DNA from: Bacteroides fragilis
GTDB lineage: Bacteria; Bacteroidota; Bacteroidia; Bacteroidales; Bacteroidaceae
Assembly (NCBI RefSeq): GCF_019583405.1
Contig: NZ_SZUU01000003.1
Location: forward strand, 62,001-126,000
DNA length: 64,000 nt
Reading direction: 5' to 3'
A model generated the notes under the pieces. The model had not been told where the DNA came from. It saw only the letters and a program-made list of their open reading frames with translations, and did no database searches. Positions 48,658-57,704 of this stretch are shown piece after piece (position 1 is the stretch's first letter; each line of letters starts with the position of its first letter). The position numbers and the translations under genes are program-made.

Positions 48658-49671
48658 ATGAAAATGCGGAAGGACTATATTCTCCTTGTTTTGTTAAGCC
48701 TGCTTTTCGTATCCTGCCGGATGGGGAAGGCGGAGCCTGTAGCAGATCCAATGGAGGAAGAGGGTATTTCCGTAGTCAGATATGATAAGCTGTTGGACGA
48801 ATACGTTCGTTTCAACAGCTTTTCTGCTTTACAAAAAATGAATCTGGAATATTCTCTGCCTACTAAACTGCTGATTGAGGATGTATTGGTCATCGGGCAG
48901 GTAAGTGATGACCATATATTCCAGAGGCTGAAAACTTTCTATTCGGACACCACTCTGATTCGTCTGATAGAGGATGTGGAAAACAGATATCCCGAATTGG
49001 GATCCGTTGAGAAAGAATTGACCAAAGGTTTCAGAAAACTGCAGAAGGAAGTGCCGGATATCATGATTCCCATGATATACACACAAATTTCGGCATTCAA
49101 TGAATCTATCGTTCTGTCCGACAGCGTACTGGGCATCAGCCTTGACAAGTATATGGGTGAAGATTATCCGCTTTACAAGCGTTACTATTATCCTTATCAG
49201 CGGCGCACTATGCGTCCCGACCGGATTGTACCCGATTGTCTGGTGTTCTATCTGATGAGCCAGTATCCTTTCCCGATGGATTATTCCCGTACACTGCTCG
49301 ATGTGATGATGCACTTCGGTAAAATCAATTATGTAGTGCAGCACCTGTTAGATTATTCTTCCTCGGAAGAAGCATTAGGTTATTCGGATATAGAAAGAGA
49401 ATGGTGCAAAGAGAACCAGCAGCAGGTGTGGAGATATATTCTTGAAAAAGATCATCTGCATGCAACAGATCCGATGGTGGTACGCCAATATACCCGTCCG
49501 GCTCCTTTCACCAATACTCTGGGTGAGAACATGCCTTCGATGGTGGGTACTTGGATTGGTACAAAAATCATCACTTCGTATATGAAACATCATAAAAAAA
49601 CAACTTTACGGCAATTGCTTGAGATGAACGATTACGAACGTATGTTCACTGAATCTCGTTTTAATCCGTAA
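48658..49671 (+). CDS. GldB-like gliding-motility lipoprotein
   Basis: A 337-residue predicted lipoprotein with lipobox VSC (LLFVSC, Cys20 of the ATG at 48658). The body resembles GldB of Bacteroidota (RYYYPYQRRTMRPDRIVPDCLVFYLMSQYPFP; EKDHLHATDPMVVRQYTRPAPFT; GTWIGTKIITSYM). GldB is needed for gliding in flavobacteria; non-gliding Bacteroides keep a homologue of unclear role. In an operon with fabI and the methylase. Confidence 0.85.
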   Translation: MKMRKDYILLVLLSLLFVSCRMGKAEPVADPMEEEGISVVRYDKLLDEYVRFNSFSALQKMNLEYSLPTKLLIEDVLVIGQVSDDHIFQRLKTFYSDTTLIRLIEDVENRYPELGSVEKELTKGFRKLQKEVPDIMIPMIYTQISAFNESIVLSDSVLGISLDKYMGEDYPLYKRYYYPYQRRTMRPDRIVPDCLVFYLMSQYPFPMDYSRTLLDVMMHFGKINYVVQHLLDYSSSEEALGYSDIEREWCKENQQQVWRYILEKDHLHATDPMVVRQYTRPAPFTNTLGENMPSMVGTWIGTKIITSYMKHHKKTTLRQLLEMNDYERMFTESRFNP

Positions 49672-49698
49672 CATTCTTATTATAAAAATCCCTTGTTC

Positions 49699-50403
49699 AT
49701 GGATACCGCTCTCTATCTTTTGCCCGTTACATTGGGCGACACTCCCATCGAGTCTGTATTACCACCCTACAATAAAGAAATTATTCTGGGCATCAGGCAT
49801 TTTATTGTCGAAGATGTCCGTTCGGCCCGCCGTTTCCTGAAAAAGGTAGATCGTGAGATTGACATCGATTCGCTCACCTTTTATCCCTTAAACAAGCACA
49901 CTTCTCCTGAAGATATTTCCGGTTACCTGAAACCGTTGATCGGTGGATTGTCTATGGGAGTGATTTCGGAAGCCGGTTGTCCGGCTGTTGCCGATCCGGG
50001 AGCTGATGTCGTGGCTATTGCGCAACGTAAGAACCTGAAGGTAGTCCCGTTGGTGGGCCCTTCGTCTATCATTCTTTCTGTGATGGGATCGGGATTTAAC
50101 GGACAAAGCTTTGCCTTTCACGGATATCTGCCTATAGAGCCGACTGAGCGTGCCAAAAAGCTCAAAGCTCTTGAACAACGGGTATATGCCGAACATCAGA
50201 CACAGTTGTTTATAGAAACGCCCTACCGGAATAATAAGATGGTGGAGGATATTTTGCATAACTGCCGTCCGCAAACACGTCTTTGCATTGCAGCGAATAT
50301 CACTTGTGAGGGCGAGTACATCCGCACCAAGACCATCAAAGAGTGGCAGGGAAAAGTGCCCGATCTGGCTAAGATACCTTGTATTTTTCTCTTATACCAA
50401 TAA
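49699..50403 (+). CDS. Tetrapyrrole-methylase-fold SAM methyltransferase, RsmI-like
   Basis: A 234-residue protein. The tetrapyrrole methylase fold is seen in LYLLPVTLGD, GVISEAGCPAVADPGADVV and VPLVGPSSIILSVMGSGFNGQSFAFHGYLP. RsmI 2'-O-methylates C1402 of 16S rRNA; this is a shorter, Bacteroidota-type relative, so the target is inferred. It ends 35 bp inside the convergent gene at 50369. Confidence 0.85.
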   Translation: MDTALYLLPVTLGDTPIESVLPPYNKEIILGIRHFIVEDVRSARRFLKKVDREIDIDSLTFYPLNKHTSPEDISGYLKPLIGGLSMGVISEAGCPAVADPGADVVAIAQRKNLKVVPLVGPSSIILSVMGSGFNGQSFAFHGYLPIEPTERAKKLKALEQRVYAEHQTQLFIETPYRNNKMVEDILHNCRPQTRLCIAANITCEGEYIRTKTIKEWQGKVPDLAKIPCIFLLYQ

Positions 50404-51487
50404 CCTGTTTCAGGTGTTCATATTCCAACTCAAAGCATTCGCCGAAGAAGTGGGTGCCTAAGTTGTGTTCTATCTGTTGGAAAGTCCACAGTTTTCCTCC
50501 TTTGAACCGTGGATCGCAGAGGATAGAATCATCTTCCATGTCGACAATAAACAGATAAATCAGACGGTTGGTCTGTGCATTTTCGAAATGATAGGAGATG
50601 GTAAATGTCGGTTTCAGATCCGAAGCTTTTGGGAAAGCATTACTCAATAAACGGTTGGCACCTTCGGCCAGCGTCTCTCCGTACCGGAGGTAACATTCCA
50701 TCGGTATATCCACTTTGAACTTATCGAGAATACAGCTTTGCGGACGATTGCAAAGAAATAGCATGCCGTGGGTAGAAACGGCAATGCGTATTACCGGGTT
50801 GATATAAGCATTCTTGTAGTTGATAGCTTCTACAGCCAGGCTTTTTCCAATTACGTCGCCACGAGTGTTGACGATGGGCACGTATTCTGTATGGGCCATT
50901 ACATGATTAAAATAACGGATGCCTATCTGGTTGAACAGAATGCTGAGGATAAATATGGCAGGCGGCAATATGTGGTAAAGCACTAACGTGGAAGTCGGGG
51001 TGAGAGGGTGTGCTATCAGGATAGTCAGACTGATAACGGCAAAGTGCAGAATACCCAGAATCAAAACAACCCGTGCCGATACGACAGCCGATTCCGCTCC
51101 CTGGGCAAACAGTCGGCGGTTGCACTGGGCACTCTGGCGCAGGTAGTGGTTAATGAACCTTCTCCTGTGTAAGAAAAGAATAACCATTGGAATCAGTATA
51201 CTGACTTCAAGTGTCAGGGGCAAAGCTCCTACCGGGACAAAATCTCCGGGAATGAGACTTGCCAGAGTCAGTAGTGTCAAAATTCCCGTAGAGATATAAA
51301 GGATAAAATTGGGTATGCGCGCCCCTTTACGGGACAGGGACCTGTATGAAAAGATAAGTCCGATACCTGTACCGATATAGATTGATATGTCCTGTGTTAT
51401 AAATTCGCATAAAAGGATGGAAACAATAACAGGGATAAAGCCCAATGACATATTAAATGCGGAAGAAAGTACTCCTTTGTTACCCAT
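50369..51487 (-). CDS. Membrane protein with degenerate Nudix-like C-terminal domain
   Basis: A 372-residue protein. Residues 1-~200 hold about six hydrophobic helices. The C-terminal part begins EYVPIVNTRGDVIGKSLAVEAI, with a later GMLFLCNRPQ strand and CYLRYGETLAEGANRLLSNAFP at the place of the Nudix helix. The canonical GX5EX7REUXEEXGU box is not intact (no REUXEE), so hydrolase activity is doubtful. Probably the last gene of a DPP IV-lipA unit, 65 bp after lipA. Confidence 0.6.
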   Translation of the reverse strand: MGNKGVLSSAFNMSLGFIPVIVSILLCEFITQDISIYIGTGIGLIFSYRSLSRKGARIPNFILYISTGILTLLTLASLIPGDFVPVGALPLTLEVSILIPMVILFLHRRRFINHYLRQSAQCNRRLFAQGAESAVVSARVVLILGILHFAVISLTILIAHPLTPTSTLVLYHILPPAIFILSILFNQIGIRYFNHVMAHTEYVPIVNTRGDVIGKSLAVEAINYKNAYINPVIRIAVSTHGMLFLCNRPQSCILDKFKVDIPMECYLRYGETLAEGANRLLSNAFPKASDLKPTFTISYHFENAQTNRLIYLFIVDMEDDSILCDPRFKGGKLWTFQQIEHNLGTHFFGECFELEYEHLKQVIGIREKYKVS

Positions 51488-51552
51488 ATGTTTTTTATTG
51501 TATTATTTTGCCGTTTACTTGTAAAACAAACAAGGAGCCTGTTATGTTCTTA

Positions 51553-52419
51553 CTACTTCTTATTAAATCGGATATGTTTCTCCGCATGATATGATGAACG
51601 TACTAATGGTGCGCTTTCTACTTGTTCGAATCCCTTTTTGAGCCCTGTTTCTTTATAGATGGCGAATTGTTCCGGGGTAATGTATGCCACAACCGGATAG
51701 TGTTTATGGGTCGGTTGTAGGTATTGTCCGATGGTAAGGATTTTGCAACCGACGGCAATCAAGTCGTCCATTAACTCCTCCACTTCGGCAGGAGTTTCGC
51801 CCAAACCGACCATAATACCCGATTTGGCTGTTGTACCGCTCTCGGCTATCTGACGGATCACCTCCAGGCTGGTGTGATAATTGGCCGCACTACGCACTTG
51901 TGGGCTGATACGTTTTACGGTTTCCATATTGTGGGAAATGATTTCCGGACCGGCTTCTATCACTTGGGTAACCAGTTCTTTGCGCCCCTGGAAGTCGGGG
52001 ATCAGTACTTCGGTGGTCGTTTCCGGATTCAGGCGTTTGATTTCACGAATTGTTTGCGCCCAATGGGCGGCGCCCAAGTCGGGTAGATCATCGCGGTCCA
52101 CCGATGTGATGACTGCATGTGAAAGCTTCATCAAGGCAACCGATTCTGCAACGTGCAACGGTTCGTCAGGGTCCAGAGGCAAAGGACGACCGGTCCGGGT
52201 ATTACAGAATTTGCAACTGCGGGTACAGATGTCACCGGCAATCATGAACGTGGCCGTACCTTTTCCCCAGCACTCGCCCATGTTAGGGCAGCGCCCGCTG
52301 CTGCAAATGGTGTGCAGGCAGTGCGATTCGACAATACGTTTGGTTTCCGTATAGCGTTCGTTGGCTCCGATACTGATCTTAAGCCATTCGGGTTTGCGTA
52401 CCCGTTGATCGTTTCCCAT
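51553..52419 (-). CDS. lipA: Lipoyl synthase
   Basis: A 288-residue radical SAM enzyme inserting two sulfurs into octanoyl groups. It carries both iron-sulfur clusters: the auxiliary cluster cysteines in CLHTICSSGRCPNMGEC and the radical SAM CxxxCxxC in CTRSCKFC. The conserved C-terminal RSSYHAE segment is present. Confidence 0.97.
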   Translation of the reverse strand: MGNDQRVRKPEWLKISIGANERYTETKRIVESHCLHTICSSGRCPNMGECWGKGTATFMIAGDICTRSCKFCNTRTGRPLPLDPDEPLHVAESVALMKLSHAVITSVDRDDLPDLGAAHWAQTIREIKRLNPETTTEVLIPDFQGRKELVTQVIEAGPEIISHNMETVKRISPQVRSAANYHTSLEVIRQIAESGTTAKSGIMVGLGETPAEVEELMDDLIAVGCKILTIGQYLQPTHKHYPVVAYITPEQFAIYKETGLKKGFEQVESAPLVRSSYHAEKHIRFNKK

Positions 52420-52469
52420 ATGATAGTACTGTTTTGTTTAATGATAGAGAGGCTGTCTCAAAAGTTATA

Positions 52470-52565
52470 TTCACCACAGATTACACAGATTAACACAGTA
52501 TTAGTTTTCAAATCGTTGATTATCAACATGAATAATCTGTATTAATCTGTGTAATCTGTGGTGAA
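52470..52565. repeat. Inverted repeat pair between DPP IV and lipA
   Basis: 29-bp arms (52470-52498 and 52537-52565, one mismatch) starting TTCACCACAGATTACACAG, separated by 38 bp. A similar TTCACCACAGA fragment occurs near 37892. This looks like a dispersed intergenic repeat. Confidence 0.75.
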
Positions 52566-52590
52566 CTCTGACATCTCTTCGAACGATTTC

Positions 52591-54801
52591 TTATAAATTG
52601 TTCAGGAAAAAGTTCGTTAACCTCGTATACAGATGATTCCGGGTATTTCCGCCATAAATGCCGTGATTCCGGTTGGTGTATACCTGCATGTCGAACTGTT
52701 TTCCAAGCTGTACCAGGTGTTCGGCATATTCGGTACAGTTCTGGAAGTGAACATTGTCATCTGCCATACCGTGTACCAAAAGCAGGTTTCCATGCAAGTT
52801 GTCTGCACGACTGAATGCTGAAGCAGCTTTGTAGCCTTCGGCATTTTCTTTCGGAGTACGCATGAAGCGTTCGGTATATACAGTATCGTAATATTTCCAG
52901 TCTGTAGGTGCGGCAACAGCGACTCCGGCTTTAAATACCGGTGTACCTTCGCTCATACTCATGATGGTCATGTATCCGCCGAAGCTCCATCCCCAGATGC
53001 CGATGCGTCCTTTGTCCACATAAGGCAGGCCACCCAGATATTTGGCAGCTTCCACTTGGTCTTTTGCCTCTTTTACGCCCAGGTTCAGATAGGTGCACTT
53101 CTGGAATTCGCTTCCACGGCCTCCTGTGCCGCGACCGTCCACACAAGCCACTACGTAGCCAAGACTTGCCATGTATGTTTCCCAGCTGATTCCCCATTTG
53201 TCCAGAACCTGTTGCGAACCCGGACCGCTATACTGGAACATCAGTACCGGATAGCGTTTTGAAGGATCGAAGTTCACAGGTTTCATCATCCATCCGTTCA
53301 GGTCCACTCCTTCTGTGGTCTTGAAAGTGAAGAATTCCTTTTGCGGTATGGCATATCCAGCTAACTTTTCTTTCAGTTTATCATTGGTCACCAGAGTTTT
53401 CAATACTTTACCCGTATTGTCATTCAGTGTAATCAGCATCGGAGTATCGAGGCTGGTAAACTTGTTCATAAAATATTTCATCGAACTGCTGAAGATCGGG
53501 CTGTTGGTTCCTTGCTGATTGCTCAGTTTCACCTTCTTGCCTTTACGGTCTATCTTGTATACAGCCTGGCGCATCGGACTCTCTTCGTTGCTGGTGTAAT
53601 AGAACTCGTTGGTATCCGGATTCCATCCGATGAAGCTTTTTACTTCATAATTGCCGCTGGTCACCTGCTTAATCAGGTTGCCGTTCATGCTATACCAGTA
53701 CAGGTGCGGATATCCGCTCTTGTCGCTTACAAAACTGAAATTGTCCGGATAGAACCGGATGTTGTCGAATACGTTCTCGTTGATGTAATAAGGAGATTCA
53801 TCACGTAAAGCCAGCTTGCATACTGTACTGCGGGGATCGGCAAAATACATGTCGAAGCGGTTTTGATGACGGTTCAGCGTCATAATGGCCAGTTTGTTCG
53901 GATCTTGTGTGAAACGGATGCGTGGGATATAACCATCGGCGTCTATCGGCAGTTTTACCTGACGGGTCACTTTTGATTTGATGTCGAACGTATGTACCGA
54001 TACCTTAGAGTTGGGATAACCTGCCTTGGGATATTTGTACGTATACTCGCCCGGGTAGTCCTGCAACGCATTGTTGCGTGGAGCCTCGCCGGCAAACAGC
54101 GGGAAAGTGTATGATGGCACTTCCGACTCGTCGAAGCGTACATAAGCCAGCATGGTATTGTCGGCATTGAACTCCAAGGCACGGTTGAAACCGAACTCTT
54201 CTTCATATACCCAATCGGGAATACCGTTCAGCACGCTGTTCAGTTTGCCGTCTTCCGTCACCTGAGATTCACTGTTGCCATACAGGAGCTTCACCAGGAA
54301 GATGTTATTGTCGCGGACAAATGCCACCAGATTGCCGTCCGGTGAGAATACCGGAGCTTGTTGCGGGCCGCCGTCCGAAAGTTTTTCTACGATATTGTTG
54401 GTAGTAACCCCTTTGTCGTTCCGTTTCACCGGATACAGATAGTGGACTGCCGTATAAGAGTGACGGTAGATAGGGGTTGTTTCCGTTGCAATCAGAATTT
54501 TTGATCCGTCCGGTGAAAACTGATAGCTGTCGAATTTCTTGAAAGGACATTTGCGAGCTTTGGCCACATCGAATACCACTTCCACCGGTTCACCCGTGCG
54601 GAAGGAATATTTCACGATTTGTGTGCCTTCGGCATTTCTTTGTGTGTAGTGTTCTCCGTCCGGCATGGGAACCACACCATAGATGTTTTCGGGACTGAAC
54701 TTGCCTGAGTTGATCTCTTTCAGGTCGAGCGCTTTGCCTTCTTGTGCGAAGCCGGCAAGGCAGCACAGACAGAAAAACAGAAAAATGAATTTTCTTTTCA
54801 T
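52591..54801 (-). CDS. Dipeptidyl peptidase IV (S9 family)
   Basis: A 736-residue exported serine peptidase releasing X-Pro dipeptides. Signal peptide ~1-19, then a beta-propeller domain, then the alpha/beta-hydrolase domain. Catalytic serine in GWSFGGYM (Ser606), aspartate in GMADDNVHF (~681) and histidine in RNHGIYGG (His713). A well-formed promoter precedes it. Confidence 0.95.
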   Translation of the reverse strand: MKRKFIFLFFCLCCLAGFAQEGKALDLKEINSGKFSPENIYGVVPMPDGEHYTQRNAEGTQIVKYSFRTGEPVEVVFDVAKARKCPFKKFDSYQFSPDGSKILIATETTPIYRHSYTAVHYLYPVKRNDKGVTTNNIVEKLSDGGPQQAPVFSPDGNLVAFVRDNNIFLVKLLYGNSESQVTEDGKLNSVLNGIPDWVYEEEFGFNRALEFNADNTMLAYVRFDESEVPSYTFPLFAGEAPRNNALQDYPGEYTYKYPKAGYPNSKVSVHTFDIKSKVTRQVKLPIDADGYIPRIRFTQDPNKLAIMTLNRHQNRFDMYFADPRSTVCKLALRDESPYYINENVFDNIRFYPDNFSFVSDKSGYPHLYWYSMNGNLIKQVTSGNYEVKSFIGWNPDTNEFYYTSNEESPMRQAVYKIDRKGKKVKLSNQQGTNSPIFSSSMKYFMNKFTSLDTPMLITLNDNTGKVLKTLVTNDKLKEKLAGYAIPQKEFFTFKTTEGVDLNGWMMKPVNFDPSKRYPVLMFQYSGPGSQQVLDKWGISWETYMASLGYVVACVDGRGTGGRGSEFQKCTYLNLGVKEAKDQVEAAKYLGGLPYVDKGRIGIWGWSFGGYMTIMSMSEGTPVFKAGVAVAAPTDWKYYDTVYTERFMRTPKENAEGYKAASAFSRADNLHGNLLLVHGMADDNVHFQNCTEYAEHLVQLGKQFDMQVYTNRNHGIYGGNTRNHLYTRLTNFFLNNL

Positions 54802-54840
54802 TGGCTTTAGATGATTTTTAGGTTGTTTCTATAGTGCCGG

Positions 54841-54871
54841 CAAAGGTAAGGATAAACGGTGAGCCTTCAAA
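54841..54871 (-). promoter_or_regulatory. Promoter of the DPP IV gene
   Basis: On the minus strand: -33 TTTG (54868-54871), 19-bp spacer, -7 TACCTTTG (54841-54848). Both match the Bacteroides consensus at the right spacing. Confidence 0.75.
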
Positions 54872-54904
54872 ACGAGAGGGTTAAAATATCTGTGAAATAG
54901 CGTT

Positions 54905-55005
54905 CGGAAACGAAAAAAACAGAGCCTCTGTTAGCTCCGGGCAGAGGCTCTTCCGGGAACAAACAGAGCTTCCGGAGAGCAGAAACGGAGGCTCCGTTCC
55001 GGACG
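54905..55005. repeat. Cluster of GAGGCTC-type inverted repeats
   Basis: Contains the hairpin AGAGCCTCTG/CAGAGGCTCT (54921-54930 and 54942-54951) with a U-run on the minus strand, an ACAGAGCTTCCGG unit and a palindrome ACGGAGGCTCCGT. The units resemble those at 31684-31770. It may end a minus-strand transcript upstream of the DPP IV promoter. Confidence 0.6.
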
Positions 55006-55256
55006 TTGGAAACACGGGAAGTGGGCCAGACTCCGAGCCACCTCTCAAACAGTGCTGTATCCTTTTATTCATGGGTGTTTGAGCGTGTTTGAAAAACTGA
55101 CTGAAATCGATTGGTGGGCCATATAATAAATACTAACAAAAAAAGATATATAAATATATCAGTTCAGATCGTGCGCAATTGGTGAGAAATGGTTCCGGAT
55201 TTGTCGGGAGTTATCCCCCTTTCATCGGTTTTGCTACCGTTATTGACGAAAAAGCC

Positions 55257-55287
55257 TTTCCGGGTGGTGGCAAATAACCTATCTTTG
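55257..55287 (+). promoter_or_regulatory. Promoter of the LiaF-like/LytTR operon
   Basis: -33 TTTC (55257-55260), 19-bp spacer, -7 TATCTTTG (55280-55287), about 41 bp before the start codon. Confidence 0.65.
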
Positions 55288-55328
55288 TGGACGAAGATTA
55301 AATGAAATAATTAACAATGAAATGATAT

Positions 55329-56057
55329 ATGGAAAAGAAAGAGTTTTCATCTCCCGCTCGGAGATACGGTAAGTTTTTTATTGCCTTTATTTTTATAACG
55401 GCAGGAGTGCTTCTACTGGTCCGTAATCTGGGATGGATTACTTATGCCCTGTTTGACCTATTGGTGTCCTGGCAAATGCTTCTGATTCTTTTAGGAGTAT
55501 ACCTGATGTTGCGTCGTCAGATTCTGCGGGGATTGATTCTGGTTGGCATCGGGGCCTATTTAATAAGTCCGTATCTGGGATGGTTTCCGGCGGGAGTTCA
55601 TATCACTCTTTTCCCGATTATATTGATCGTTATTGGACTCGCTTTTTTATTCAGGTCGAAACGTGCCCGGCACGAACGGATGCGGAGGGGAAACTTTGCC
55701 AGCAGCCAATATAACTCTACGGATGGAGTGCTTCACTCGGAGAATACCTTCAGCGGTATCAGGCAGGTGGTGCTCGATGAATTCTTTAAAGGCGGGACGA
55801 TACAGAACTCGTTTGGCGGGACGGTTATTGACCTGCGGCGCACGACCCTTCCCGAAGGCGAAACGTTTCTCGATATTGATTGTACATTTGGTGGAATAGA
55901 AATTTATGTGTCTTCCGATTGGAAAGTAGTGTTTCGGTGTAACACCTGCCTGGGCGGATGTCAAGACAAACGTTTTGGTGGAGGTGTGATCGACCAGAAC
56001 CGGATATTGGTCATCCGGGGCGACTTGACATTCGGAGGTGTTGAAATAAAAAGTTGA
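55329..56057 (+). CDS. LiaF-like membrane protein
   Basis: A 242-residue protein with four hydrophobic helices in residues 15-110, then a soluble beta-repeat domain like the C-terminus of LiaF/cell-wall-active antibiotics response proteins (FSGIRQVVLDEFFKGGTIQNSFGGTVIDLRRT; DIDCTFGGIEIYV; GDLTFGGVEI, with repeated FGG turns). LiaF modulates envelope-stress signalling in Firmicutes; a sensor role with the next gene, 9 bp downstream, is inferred. Confidence 0.8.
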   Translation: MEKKEFSSPARRYGKFFIAFIFITAGVLLLVRNLGWITYALFDLLVSWQMLLILLGVYLMLRRQILRGLILVGIGAYLISPYLGWFPAGVHITLFPIILIVIGLAFLFRSKRARHERMRRGNFASSQYNSTDGVLHSENTFSGIRQVVLDEFFKGGTIQNSFGGTVIDLRRTTLPEGETFLDIDCTFGGIEIYVSSDWKVVFRCNTCLGGCQDKRFGGGVIDQNRILVIRGDLTFGGVEIKS

Positions 56058-56066
56058 AAATAAAAC

Positions 56067-56909
56067 ATGGATATACATCCTATACAAGAATCTTCCCGAC
56101 GGTGGATGACGGCATTGATACTGGCCGTTGCCGCAGCAGGGATACAAACAGCATTACTTTGGGGCTATGCCGGAGCCGATACGCTTCCGGCTGCAATAGA
56201 CGGCTTTTTATCGGTCGGTTTGCTTTGCCTCCTGGCCTATCTGGCATGGTATGTCATCGGCCTCGTCTCTATATTGCAAACAGATCTGCTGATAGCCGCC
56301 TTGGCGCTGCTTTTTTGGCTGGCGGGAGGCTTTGCCGTGCAATATGTGATGGAACAGAACCTGGGACAAGTCTATGCGTCTTTCGGAGAGACGCTCCCTT
56401 TCCGCATATTGTTCGGAGCATTGGCTTGGGGAGTGATGATGTTGTGGTATCGTTTGCAGTCGTTGAGCACTGTTCAGGAGGAGATATTAGAAGAGGCTGT
56501 TTCAAGAGAAGAAGCCCTTCGTGAAGAACTGAAGCAGGCCGGATGCCGCGAAGAGAAAGCGTCGCCGGAAGAGGCGGAATGCATTGACCGCATCACGGTG
56601 AAAGACGGTACGCATATTCATCTGATCTGTACCGACGAATTGCTGTACATACAGGCATGTGGCGATTACGTCACATTAGTGACCCCTTCGGGACAATATG
56701 TCAAAGAGCAGACGATGAAGTACTTCGATGCCCATCTGCCGTCGGCCGGATTTGTGCGCGTACATCGCTCTACGATAGTAAACGTGACACAAATATCACG
56801 AGTGGAACTCTTCGGGAAAGAGAACTATCAACTCTTACTGAAAAATGGGGTCAAGCTGAAAGTGAGTAACTCCGGATATAAGCTGCTGAAAGAACGGTTG
56901 GAGTTATAA
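56067..56909 (+). CDS. Membrane-anchored LytTR transcriptional regulator
   Basis: A 280-residue protein. Four predicted transmembrane helices in ~10-125, a short acidic coiled linker (~135-175, EEILEEAVSREEALREEL), then a LytTR DNA-binding domain (~185-280: ELLYIQACGDYVTLVTPSGQYV; GFVRVHRSTIVNVTQISRVELF). It lacks a response-regulator receiver domain, so signalling is presumably through the membrane part or its LiaF-like partner. Confidence 0.88.
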   Translation: MDIHPIQESSRRWMTALILAVAAAGIQTALLWGYAGADTLPAAIDGFLSVGLLCLLAYLAWYVIGLVSILQTDLLIAALALLFWLAGGFAVQYVMEQNLGQVYASFGETLPFRILFGALAWGVMMLWYRLQSLSTVQEEILEEAVSREEALREELKQAGCREEKASPEEAECIDRITVKDGTHIHLICTDELLYIQACGDYVTLVTPSGQYVKEQTMKYFDAHLPSAGFVRVHRSTIVNVTQISRVELFGKENYQLLLKNGVKLKVSNSGYKLLKERLEL

Positions 56910-56937
56910 CAACTCCTGTCAGGTAATAAACAGAAGA

Positions 56938-57022
56938 GGGTGTAGCCATACGAAGCGGATGGCTACACCCTTTTGTGCCCGGGGCTACACCCTTTCTTCC
57001 GGATGGCTACACCCTTTCGTCA
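56938..57022 (+). terminator. Terminator followed by 22-bp tandem units
   Basis: A 12-bp stem (56938-56949 and 56959-56970) with a T-run ends the LytTR transcript. Its right arm, GGCTACACCCTTT, is repeated at 56961, 56983 and 57005, a period of exactly 22 bp. Confidence 0.75.
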
Positions 57023-57046
57023 GAAGAGACATTTCATGTAGCATGA

Positions 57047-57595
57047 TCAATACTTTCTTTGCTTATATAATCTTTTTATATACTTTCTCAGATCTTTTAA
57101 TTGGACATTATATTTCTTCTCTATCTCTATTGTGCTTATAAGAAATAACAGAACAAAACAATTAGTATAAACATCTTTTAAGTCGAAAACAAAATTGAAG
57201 TACAATTTGAAATGGAGAAAATCCAGTATACCTTTTCCCCATACCAGTATGCCTAAATATGCACAAATTATTGCTGCCGTAAAAAAGCTAATTGATACAT
57301 CGAGAGTTTTGTTAAGCGGATCTATACTTTTGAAAAATTTATATCCCATAAATAGAATAAACCAAATTATTGCAAATAGTATAATGTGGAATAATAAACC
57401 TGCATCCATTCCCGTATTCTTATAAACAGAGTCGTTTACAAAGCTATATTTACTATTGAAAGTAGGTTGAAAGTCTAATATTTTAGGTATGATTTCAAAA
57501 TTAGTATTCATAAATGAGGTATATATAATCAACTTAACACCTTGATCAATTAACACCAATACTACGATTAACAATATGATATTACGTGTTTTCAT
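57047..57595 (-). CDS. Diverged LspA-like (signal peptidase II) membrane protein
   Basis: A 182-residue protein with four hydrophobic helices. LspA-type features: an N-terminal DQGVK (Asp17-Lys21), AAIICAYLG before the third motif, LDF (Asp125) and FNFVFDLKD (131-141) in place of the FNxAD motif. The GNxxDR segment with the first catalytic aspartate is replaced (GILVWG), so activity is doubtful. Strikingly AT-rich compared with its neighbours, suggesting transfer or relaxed selection. It could be another small membrane family. Confidence 0.5.
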   Translation of the reverse strand: MKTRNIILLIVVLVLIDQGVKLIIYTSFMNTNFEIIPKILDFQPTFNSKYSFVNDSVYKNTGMDAGLLFHIILFAIIWFILFMGYKFFKSIDPLNKTLDVSISFFTAAIICAYLGILVWGKGILDFLHFKLYFNFVFDLKDVYTNCFVLLFLISTIEIEKKYNVQLKDLRKYIKRLYKQRKY

Positions 57596-57670
57596 ATAAA
57601 TTCAATGAGTTGTATGGAGGCGAAGATACAGAAAAAAGTGGATAACAACCCTTTCCTATAACTTTTTTCG

Positions 57671-57678
57671 TATATTTG
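57671..57678 (+). promoter_or_regulatory. -7 box of the radical SAM gene
   Basis: TATATTTG matches TAnnTTTG, 26 bp before the ATG at 57705; no good -33. Confidence 0.45.
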
Positions 57679-57704
57679 TACTGTTTACAAAAGCATAATA
57701 TTCT

